Below, one piece after another: positions 25,060 through 34,300 of a stretch of 64,000 nucleotides of DNA (positions are counted from its first letter, which is position 1; every line of letters begins with the position of its first letter). The translations under genes were made by a program, and so were the position numbers. The DNA comes from Sanderia malayensis (lineage: Eukaryota; Cnidaria; Scyphozoa; Semaeostomeae; Pelagiidae): contig RQOL01000828.1 of the NCBI GenBank assembly GCA_013076295.1, positions 3,345,219 through 3,409,218 of the forward strand, in the 5' to 3' direction. The notes below the pieces were generated by a model. That model was not told the DNA's origin and did not search any database. It was given only the letters and a program-made list of their open reading frames with translations.

Positions 25060-25435
25060 CTGAAGCTTGTTTTGAAATGACAAAAAGGTGCTAATTAATA
25101 GATTTAGACTAATTTCGAGCCATATTTCATTGAATTTCAAAATGCAGAATTTCAATCCGACCTGTTAATGGTAGATACATAAAGTATTTCACTTGTAGCA
25201 GTCACTGATGGATAGTAACTATTGAACCAACAGTCCCAAAAAACTGAAACTTGTTTTAAAGTGATCAGAAGGTACTAATTAGTAGATTTAGACTATATGT
25301 GAGCCACATTTCATTGAATTTTAAAATGCGGAATTTTGATCTGACCCGTTCATGGTGGATACATAAAGTAATTCACTTGTAGCCGTCACTGATGGATAGT
25401 AAAGTTGAACAAGTGTCCCAGAAAGCTGAAACGTT
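25060..25435 (+). repeat. Diverged tandem duplication, about 178-bp unit
   Basis: Two consecutive diverged units share GATTTAGACTA, CATTTCATTGAATTT, GGATACATAAAGTA/AGATACATAAAGTA and CACTGATGGATAGTAA in the same order, followed by the beginning of a third (CCCAGAAAGCTGAAAC). No coding frame. Confidence 0.8.
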
Positions 25436-25520
25436 AATGACCAGGGCAGATAATGCTATAGGATAGACACGTCACATGTTCACAAATTGTAGAGACTCAA
25501 ACTTACAAAACTATATATGA

Positions 25521-25591
25521 GTGGATAGCCTAGTGGTAGAGCGTCAGTGGGAAAGGACGAAGGATGTGGGTTCGAGACCAACCAAGTCCAC
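25521..25591 (+). mobile_element. tRNA-like sequence, probably SINE head or tRNA pseudogene
   Basis: A-box-like TAGCCTAGTGG at 25,526-25,536 and B-box GGTTCGAGACC at 25,569-25,579 with normal tRNA spacing. The ends GTGGA/TCCAC pair as an acceptor stem and the T-arm pairs 4 of 5. The anticodon arm pairs only CGTC/GACG around an over-large loop, so it is not a canonical tRNA. Confidence 0.6.
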
Positions 25592-25796
25592 AAATAATAT
25601 CAGCAGGTTGCTTTTTTTGTTACGTGGACGTTAATTTACAAGTGCCGAGTGCGCAGCAGTATGTATGACGTAATTGTGACCTTGCGGAGGCATTGACCAT
25701 AGGCTTGGCTTTGGGTTAGGGCTTCCGGAGAAGAAACAAGCCCCACAGCATGATTATTACATTGCGTGATTTACTCTTCGCTTCAGCAATTCCAAT

Positions 25797-25987
25797 TACA
25801 GTGGAATCCCGCTATAACAAACCCCGTTTATAACGAACTTCCCGCTATTACGAACTAAAACTCCGGTCCCTTGGATTCTGGGAAGTAGTTCTTCATAAGA
25901 AAATGTCCCTTCTGTATAACGAACTCCCGCTATTGCGAACTATTTTCTCGGTACCTACAGAGTTCGTTATAGCGGGATTCCACTGTA
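25797..25987. mobile_element. Pogo/Tigger-like miniature element with TA duplication
   Basis: 187-bp element (25,799-25,985) with near-perfect terminal inverted repeats beginning CAGTGGAATCCCGCTATAAC and flanked by a TA dinucleotide on each side. Internal subterminal repeats (ATAACGAACTTCCCGCTATT and the related AACGAACTCCCGCTATT) are also present. CAGT-type termini with a TA target duplication are typical of pogo/Tigger elements of the Tc1-mariner superfamily; family placement is inference. Confidence 0.85.
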
Positions 25988-26075
25988 TCATGAAATATGT
26001 TATGGTTTTTGCCAGGGCTTGCCAAAGCAGTATGCTACTAAGCTATTTTCTTTTTTAAAGAATTCAATAACTTAC

Positions 26076-26463
26076 CTCCAGGCACAGGGGTGACCCAGGA
26101 TGCTTTTTCTTTAGCTTCTTTATAATTGACATCACCCATTGATCTTCGTCCTGACTTTCTTGTCTCATCTGATCAAGTAGGAAGAACGTATGGTTACTCA
26201 CTTAATTGGCAGAGTTTAAATGCGAAGATAAGGAAAAAACTTCATGGCTTACCTAAAACGACATTGATACCACAGTCAATGACGATAGCTCCTTCCTTGA
26301 TCCAATCACCCTGATAATTACAAAAAAGAATTGTGACATAATTATAAAACAAAACAACATACAAAACCAATTAATATTAAGCATTTCAAATATGCAAGTG
26401 ATTCCTCACCTGAACAAGTTCTTTTTGTCTGCAGGCAACCAACAGAATATCAGCTCTACGAGC
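26076..26463 (-). CDS. MTHFD-type dehydrogenase/cyclohydrolase fragment (three exons)
   Basis: Three minus-strand exons, 26,463-26,410, 26,310-26,253 and 26,168-26,076, all open with sound GT..AG borders and continuous phase. They read RRADILLVACRQKELVQ, GDWIKEGAIVIDCGINVV and GRRSMGDVNYKEAKEKASW then VTPVPGG. This is the C-terminal part of the methylenetetrahydrofolate dehydrogenase/cyclohydrolase (MTHFD1/MTHFD2/FolD) NAD(P)-binding domain, which interconverts methylene-, methenyl- and formyl-tetrahydrofolate. The N-terminal catalytic part and the following GPMTVAML segment were not found, nor was any formate-THF ligase. The exons begin just after the last CIP2A coiled-coil exon, in the same orientation and in compatible phase. 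Either a gene fragment, an exonised part of a chimeric transcript, or a misassembly. Confidence 0.8.
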
Positions 26464-26663
26464 CTTTGAAAATAAATAAATGTTCATATTAATGAGAACT
26501 TTCAAGTCCTTCTCATATTTTGTATTTAATAGTTTCAATGAAGATAACTGCAAGATTAATTAATAATGTTAATAATAATGTTCATTGTGGTTATCAACAA
26601 TGTCAAAGACATAATTAAAATATATATTTGTTCATTATTTTCAATATAATTGAAGATAATTAC

Positions 26664-29600
26664 CGTGTGGCTCATTTCTGACTTTGCATTCTCTGCAGCT
26701 GTTAATGTTTTCTCCGACTTTTTCACCTTCAACTCTAACTCAGACTTCTTCTTTTCTTGCAATTTTATTTCTTCTTGTAATTCAGAGATCAATTTTGTTG
26801 ATGCTAAATTAATGACGGCATGCATTAATGAACGAATAAATAAACAAATAGATAACATTAAATTAAAAGTAGGAAACTCGTAAACTAATAAATTAAATGA
26901 TAAGCCAACATATTTCTAATACCTTCCATAGTTTTTTCATGCTCTTTTACTTTCATTATAATGTTCTTTTTTTCTTTCTCTGACTTGTATATTGTTGCAA
27001 GACTCTGAAATAAAAAATAATTTAAATCTTCATCTAACAAGCTTCCAATCATCCTGACCTGTTCTATGTTAGTAATAGTGTTTTCTTTATTGTAAAACGA
27101 TCTAAATAATTTTCCCCATAACACAACGAAAAAGAAGGCAAAAAATTACTCACTCATCGTATTTATTTTTTAGATCTTCATTTTGCTTACGACACATGTT
27201 TTCCATTTCAACAAGGGTCTTGTTTTCAGTTGTAACAAGTTCAAAATTTCGCTGCATTCTTTCCAACCTGCAACCAATAAACATTTTTATCGTCATCCTC
27301 ATCAATCATCATCAATCATCATCCTCATCAATCATCACTTTATAGCTTGCCACTTTAATTGAATGAACAAAGTATTATGATAACTAATTATTTTAATACC
27401 TATCTTCTTCATCTGCATATAATAATTTCAGTTCTTCATGTTCCTTGGCAATCTTTGTTAAGCGCTCTACCTCATTCTTAAGCGCATTCAGCTAAAAATT
27501 AATAAACAATAAATAAATAAATTATAGTCAACTACCCAAGAAGAGTTTTACTCATTCGTCATCAACATCATGACATAATCTTTCCATTGTTCATTTACTT
27601 TTTCACTGATTTCTTCTCTTTCTTTTGACGAAGCTTCAAAATGTTCCTTCAACTTCAATTCCATTTCCACTTTCTCTTGCCTCACCTTTTGAGATTCCTT
27701 CATCAATTCTTCACAAAAACAAAACACAGAATCAAAGGCATCTGGAGACAGTAAATTAAAGCAACTGCTAACTTTTACTGTGCTACTTTCTCCAGCTAAA
27801 ATAAAAGCCACCATTTACCTTGATTTTTTTGGACTTCCTCTCGGAGCTTTGCTGTTATATGTTGGATTTTATCTTCCATCTCGTTCAACTTCTGTGCAGA
27901 ACTGGATAAAGACAGATGGTAAACTATTATAATTACTTAACTGTGAATTGGGATATTAATTGAAAGTTTATAGCATGCATAATAAAATAGGAAATGAAAA
28001 CCAACCAATCATATTGTGCCTTCAAGTGTTCGTTATACTTTTTCAGCGAAATATTTATTTCTGGTAAGTTTGCTTTCTGCTCTTCTATTGACGAATAATT
28101 ATGTTCTACTTCTCTTAATCTAAAACAGAAAATAATGATTAAATAAAACTACAACTTTTATCATTGTCATCTATATCTTCCAATCATAAAATAATATTAT
28201 AAGATAATAATACATATTATCTGTTTGTCTGTTGGGTGATTGTCACAATAAGAATATAAGTTTATGATGTTATCATGTCAGAAGAAAGGAATTCATATTA
28301 TAAAGATAATATAATAAAAGTAATAGTAATGTACTTTGCAGTTTGTTCTTCAAATAAAATCTCTATGTGTTCATAATCCTGTGTTTTCGATTCAAGAGAT
28401 TCTTTATCTTTAATCAGAGAATTAATCTAAAGAACAAAGTATCGTTTTAGTTGCAGAAGAATACACTTAATGTAACAGCTCTATAAACCACTATGATTAT
28501 GCTGTGCTCAAACTTCCAGTTGAATTACAACTACATATGATTGCATCTTAACTACAATCACGTGTCCAGTCCACGCAAATAGCTCACAAACCACTAGCTT
28601 CGGCCCTAATTCAAGAGTATGTGGCAGAGTAATGACTAAACGTTAAAAGTCTCACCTCAGCATTTAATGCCTTTACTTCTTTCAAGTCTACAACAATCTA
28701 TTGGAAAGAATAAAGTTGATACTTAAAGCACACGGTAAGTCATATAATGAAATTAATTAATTTCACACTAATGAATGAAAACACACCTGTTTTTATATTC
28801 TTTAACTTTTTTTCATTATCAACTAACACGGCCCGAAGTTTCATGCACTGATGAAATAAAATAAAAACAAAATGACGTGAAGAATGTTTCTTCTAATAAA
28901 AGCAGATACAATAAGAGATTCTGACATATAATAAGCAGTAAATGGTTGTAATGAATTGTACCTCTGCTTCTAATGGCGCATTTTTGCACCTGGATTGTGC
29001 AAGCAAATTCTCAGCTTGCATAGCCACATCAGATTTCGATACCAGTAACACTTGTAAACATTTATTTTCAGTCTAATTCAAGAGAAAATAACATTATCCC
29101 TCATAATGACATCAGCAAGCACGTGCTTAAAATTTCTATCTGAATAGTAGTTCACCTCAATAGTTGCTAATTTATACTCGAATAAGTCAATAAGTTCTTG
29201 AATTTTCGTCGCCTCTGTTGTCTAAAAACAACAAATACAAATAATAAATCAAACAAGCAACAAGTTAATCCATAATTTAAAAAATTATCTGTCTCCATCG
29301 CTTGTGACTTTTGCTTCAACTTCAACTCTCGGTAACTCAAGCAAAATATCCAAATCCAACAAACATTCAATTTATAGAAACTAAACTAAATAAATAAATA
29401 AAACAATAACAAAGTTATTAATAAAATATACACTTACATCTACTTGAGAGTTAATTTGTTGCGAAAGATTATCAGAGAATGATTTTCTTTCCTCTTCATT
29501 GATTCTTATCTTTTCAATGTTCATATTTAAGTGACGTAGGCAACCAAGAAAGCAGGTAGTTCCTTTGATTGTATCAAAGGTAACGTTGTTTTCATCTGCG

Positions 29601-31157
29601 CAAGGGTAACCACGTCACTGTTTTCTTCAAACAATAAAACCAGCTTTAAGGCACAAACAATAACAGATGAGATAGCGAGCCTTATGAAAAAAATGAAATA
29701 TCATGATTAGATAAGAAAAAAAGCAGAAAAAATCATGAATACAATAATATAAATGATTAACCACTTGTTATCATTCGATGGAATCTGCTGGTCACGTGTT
29801 GATCCAAATGTCTCATAAAATCTTGATATGATATTCGTAAGTGACACAATTTCAACGTATTCGAGAACTGTACACACATTAGCTTCTTTACAAAAGAGTG
29901 ACAGAACATCAAGGAATAATGTATCTGAATAAGCTTGTATGAGTTGTGACCTTATGGAAGCAAACTTAACTTATATCAACTCACACGCTTACTGTAATGG
30001 GTTTGACAAGTATCCTTCCAAAAGGGAAAAATAAATCCCAGAATAGAAACACGAAAGGATATAGATAAGAATATCCAAGACACTTTGCAAGTTTGCAATA
30101 GTTTTGTCTTCCATGTCACGTCCTGCATCATCTGCTAGCAAAAGGAAATTTGCAAGCACGGGTAAAAGAACCTTTACATTTGCCAAATACGCACCTCTTG
30201 GCATACCATCATTAGACAAGGCGATCTGTAATGAGAAAAATATCTCACATGAAAAAGCAATACGTATGTTTGTCTTTTGTGTTCAAAACAATAGCTTAAG
30301 ACCATTGGGAGCGTAGCTTACATGGAAGGCTATAGCTTCATCACTTGTTGTTGACTGTCACATCAAAAAGTTTACCAATGTTGGTGTCAGTTGAAATGAG
30401 CTTGTAGAAACCGTTGTATATTATCATTTTCAACTGCAAAATTAATAAGGAAGGTTCTTAAGAAGAAGAATCAGAGTATAAAAGAGAATATGAATTGCAA
30501 AATAAATGAATAATAGTTTATTTTGTACATCTTACCTAAGCATGACAAAAATCGTATTGCCTTTATATGAACATTTGACTTTAAGGTAGCATCATTTAAA
30601 ATGTTCACAAGTATGGATAAACTATCTGCATGTAGTAATGTTTTGGAACAAAAACCTTCAAAAGTATTCTCAATTCCGTGGTTTTGGCTTGCAATAGCAG
30701 TAAGCTACTAAGAAAAAATAAAATAATCCTTAATTTCGGTAACATCAACAAAATGTTGCAAATGAAAATCGACCTGTTTGTCAAGTAACAAAACTGGCAA
30801 GACAAACAACAACGAAATTCCTCGCCTCGCCCACTCGTCACATCAAAAATTGAACAATAATTTCGGCCACAATTTGGACCACCTGAAGGATGGATTTGGG
30901 ATTGGCTTTAAATATGTTTGGAATTACTCAAGGTTTTAGAATCAAAATTGAGTAAAATTGCAGGAAGCTCAGCTTGCGTTGCGACGACACTTTCTGTCCT
31001 TGTGTTGCAGAAAGTTAAGGACAGAAAGTCTGAAAACTAAAAAGCTTACGTCCAATTCTCTTTCAAGGTCTTTTATTGCCTGCTCTGTTTGATTGCTCCT
31101 GTAATGCTGAAAAGCAGCTCTGAATGATTTGAGGCAAACGGATATATTCAAGTCCAT
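26664..31157 (-). CDS. CIP2A: CIP2A-like protein (ARM solenoid plus coiled coil), possibly degenerate
   Basis: CIP2A in mammals inhibits PP2A and binds TopBP1. Exon 1 (31,157-31,050) starts MDLNISVCLKSFRAAFQHYR. Exon 2 (30,704-30,536) holds SKTLLHADSLSILVNIL, matching the human ARM segment with ECLSCLVELLED. Exon 3 is 30,433-30,322. Further ARM-like exons lie at about 30,219-30,050, 29,955-29,760 and 29,690-29,430. Then many coiled-coil exons follow, including IQELIDLFEYKLATIE (about 29,219-29,158) and LLVSKSDVAMQAENLLAQSR (about 29,070-28,970), which correspond to the human ISDIMDVYEMKLSTL and ALALAQADRLIAQHR blocks. The coil runs to 26,664 (KSELELKVKKSEKTLTAAEN). The ARM part is much shorter than the human one and exon 3 contains a frameshift and a TGA. 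The usual C-terminal MIHSLSGGK end was not found. Family assignment is good; an intact product is uncertain. Confidence 0.72.
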
Positions 31158-31721
31158 TTTGAATATCAGTTAATTAATCCTCAGCGATATAATATGTGAT
31201 ATGAGATCGAGCGAGGTGGTAGGTAGGCCCACACACCCCAATAATTCTCAAAATCATTAAACAAATTACAAAACAACAGTTGAATTGAATTTATAAATTC
31301 GCGCCGCGCATACTGGTGCAGCAGGAAATTGCGCAAAAGTAGTGGAGGAATTGTTCACTTTTTGATAAAAGCATGAAACTTGGTCAAGATACACATTTTG
31401 ATATGTGGCGAAAAAGATAGGATATGGAGGCATCTTCAAAAATCCGCCTAAAATCTATTTTTAGAACATAAAACTCCACCCAGGCTTCCATTCTTTTAAT
31501 CCCCTATGAAACGTGTAACTATCCGATTACCTCAGTAAAAATTGGCAAAGGTATACAACTCAAGAAGCCAAAAAGGATGAAATATGGGTGAAAACTCGTA
31601 AATACAGTGAATAGCAAGTGCATAAGGGTGTGTACAAGTGAAGACAAGTGTATTGATGCATTATCATAATGCCCTTTGGTGAAAGCACGTAAATACAGTG
31701 AATTTCAAAGATTCAAATTGG

Positions 31722-31870
31722 ACAAGTTTCAAAATTTGTATATTGCCCCCTTTACCCCCATTTTTTGCCCCCAAACATCAACATTTTAGAAAATAAATAT
31801 TTGAATTTGCGCCCCAAAATTGTACTTCTCACCGAGTTTCAGCCAGTTTTAATCAAATTGAGTTTTTCAT
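31722..31870 (-). repeat. Solitary diverged copy of the satellite family
   Basis: On the minus strand it reads AAGTACAATTTTGGGGCGC, then TGATGTTTGGGGGC and GGGGGCAATAT, in the same order as the 137-bp satellite at 52.9-54 kb. Its GGGCGC word is shared with the 182-bp family. Single copy, well diverged. Confidence 0.65.
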
Positions 31871-32065
31871 GATTTTTGCTTCTACTGGGACCTACTGGGA
31901 CGCTGGGCATGAGAGGGTTAGAGCAAATGGGTTGCTTTTCTTTCACTGAACAATAACTTGATTTGAGAAATAAAATAGAATGTGTATTTACAACCTGTGG
32001 AAATTTTCACTCCCTTCATTTGTAGACAAACGTTAAACAAAAGGTTTTTGAAATTTTTTTCATTA

Positions 32066-32263
32066 ATGGTTAACAATCTTCATAGGGAACATTTATTTGA
32101 AAAATTTAAAGGACATTATCACAAAACATTCAAAACAATTTCTCAAACTTAGAAAATTAACTGGGAGAAACTTAATTCTTGGATTAAAAAAGAAGATATG
32201 GAAGCAAGCCTTAAAAAAGATGCAAGACTTAACGAAGAAGCAAGAACTCGCAAAATTACTTAA
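32066..32263 (+). pseudogene. Possible decayed coding segment, family unknown
   Basis: One frame reads MVNNLHREHLFEKFKGHYHK, then a TAG, then INWEKLNSWIKKEDMEASLK and LNEEARTRK before the next stop. The composition is protein-like rather than random AT-rich sequence, and only one internal stop interrupts about 66 codons. I do not recognise the family. It may belong with the helicase remnant on the other strand or be unrelated. Confidence 0.25.
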
Positions 32264-32452
32264 AGAATCAGATATGGCAGTATAAAATAAGTTATTAGGT
32301 ATAAGAATAAGAGGATATTTTCTAAGTATACATTTCCTGGCTAAGTATACCATCAAGTATTTTTCAGAATTCTAGTTCATTTAGGTATTATAGTTATTAA
32401 GTAATTATTATATGTAATTGATATATTAAAAAAAGACTTACCAATATCAAAT

Positions 32453-32916
32453 ACAATGTGCTTCATCAACAGCAAATGTTTCAATTTTATTTTGATATGG
32501 TTTTGAACAAAACAGTTTTCGCCACGTCGACTCCAAGGCAAGGCAAGGCAGCCCAGCCTGGGCGTAGTGATTAACACAACCTTCAAAGGAACCTTTTTCA
32601 TTTCTCGTATAATTTGAGAATCATTTTGTAATTCCCAAACAAACGTTGCATAGACGCCATAGTCTTTCAATCTCTTTGTTTGCTCCACTATTAAGGCGGA
32701 TAATGGAGAAAGAACTAAAGTGATATAAGAGCAAGAATTAGGCCCGTTGTTGTTGTCTTAAATCTCAAGTATGTCTATCAAATGTGAAGCTTCTGACAAA
32801 AAAACAAAGCATAGCGTCTTTTCCGAACCTGTTGGTGCACAAACAAATGTATCTTGTTCGTTTAAAACACTGCTAAAAACAATTACTTCAATTTCTTTTA
32901 TGATACATTCCTCCAT
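32453..32916 (-). pseudogene. RecQ-like helicase remnant
   Basis: The minus strand encodes a Walker-A-like APTGSEKTLCF (about 32,842-32,810; the usual G of GKT context is E), then VLSPLSALIVEQTKRLKDYG (motif Ia region). FVWELQNDSQ follows and, after a frame change, KPYQNKIETFAVDEAHCI with a DEAH box at 32,467-32,456. This order is that of superfamily-2 RecQ-type helicases, which unwind DNA using ATP; such genes are often multi-copy and mobile in invertebrate genomes. At least one in-frame TAA (between the Walker and SPL blocks) and one frameshift before the DEAH box make it non-functional as read, unless introns or sequence errors explain them. The helicase C-terminal domain is not present. 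Confidence 0.7.
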
Positions 32917-33205
32917 CTTTCACAACAAATTCAGAAATCGGGAGAAATTAAATTCATATACGGATACGATACGGAATCACCCAAACCTCGTTTCCACGAA
33001 GGCCAAAAAACTGGCGTACTCAAGTCCAAGTTTTTCGTGTGATATTATAAGACCCTTTTCCCTTGGTTGTTGCTAGATATCAAAGGCCAGAGGAAGGTTG
33101 ACGAGAATTAATATTTCCGTGATTCACGACCGAGACCGAGAACAATTGTCGTGCAGCAGTATACGTCGTTTGTTGTCGGAATATCTGCAGGGCCCAGCCA
33201 TAGAA

Positions 33206-33674
33206 TACCGTAAATCCTAGAATAAGCCCCCGGGGGCTTATTTGCAAAAATGAACTTTTGGGTGGGGGCTTACTCGAGGGGAGGGCTTATTCGAGGGGGG
33301 GGACTTATTTCAAAGTTTTGCTTTTTCCTCAAAGGTTGACAGAAAAAAGACGACATAGTTTTCTCAATCATCGGCTAAGCTTTTTTCACAAAGTGCTATG
33401 TGAAGATTTAACAAAAATTATAATTTGTTTATTGTCACGAAAATCGCGTTTCTTTTTGCTTTTTTGTCTCGAGTCAAAGGAAGTAATACTGTATAGCTAT
33501 TCTCCTGTGGGGGATTTCTCGAATTAAGATATTATTCTGCACTAATGCTTCCCTCGAATAAGACCCCATGGAGGCTTATTCGAGGAGGGGGCTTACTTGC
33601 CAAAATGATTTTTTAGATAGGGGCTCGAGGGGGCGCTTATTCGAACGTGGGGGCTTATTCGAGGATTTACGGTA
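33206..33674. mobile_element. Terminal-inverted-repeat DNA element (about 465 bp)
   Basis: Ends are mirror images: TACCGTAAATCCTAGAATAA at the left and the complement of TACCGTAAATCCTCGAATAA at the right, consistent with a TA target duplication. Subterminal stretches repeat GGGGGCTTATTCGAGG-type words several times. The interior has no conserved frame I recognise, so it is most likely a non-autonomous Tc1-mariner-like element. Confidence 0.8.
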
Positions 33675-34300
33675 ATGCCAAATGCCTGTAATGTTTTGAA
33701 TTTCTTTTATGATACAAACGCAGCAAACGACGACGAGAGTTCTCGCAAATCATTCCTCAAATTATTAGACATGCGCATTTGTAATGTAACAAGACTTCAC
33801 ACAACCAAATATATTAAATAATGTCAGGGGATTACATAAATATGAAAATTACACTTGAAATTTTAATGCTTTGGAGGCATAAAATGGTGCTTTCACAACT
33901 CTTTTATAATTTAGAGGTCTGGGGCTTAGCCTTATTTTGTACAGTTTTGGCGCGAAATTAAAAATAGTGATAACGATAATGAAATACTTTTCAGACCGAC
34001 ATTACATTACAAAATCTGAAATATCTTATCGTGAAGTTCTGATTCATTTATCTGAAACATAATGAATATCGAAGAACAAGAGTGTTGAAGTTGGAAAAGT
34101 TCCACTTGACATGGCAACTAACATAGATTACCTAAGAAAAAAGGTTAGTTCTTAAGTTCTTTAATTTATTATTCATTGATTTCTGCGTCATGCATCCGGA
34201 TTTACGTGGTTTATTTTGATTGTGTAGTTAAGGAAGCTTGAAATATCTCAGAAAGTAGAAACTTGCCCCAGCTAACGTGACGTCAAGTTATTGAGAGTTA
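33675..34300. other. No supported gene
   Basis: AT-rich single-copy-looking DNA leading into the first satellite array; no exon, repeat or RNA gene could be supported. Confidence 0.5.

Noticed and set aside
25521..25591. Functional tRNA gene
   Set aside because: The anticodon arm does not form a 5-bp stem with a 7-base loop, so no anticodon can be assigned.
30990..31028. 12-bp inverted repeat (CTTTCTGTCCTT / AAGGACAGAAAG) in CIP2A intron 1
   Set aside because: Short and isolated, with no other sign of an element or regulatory role.
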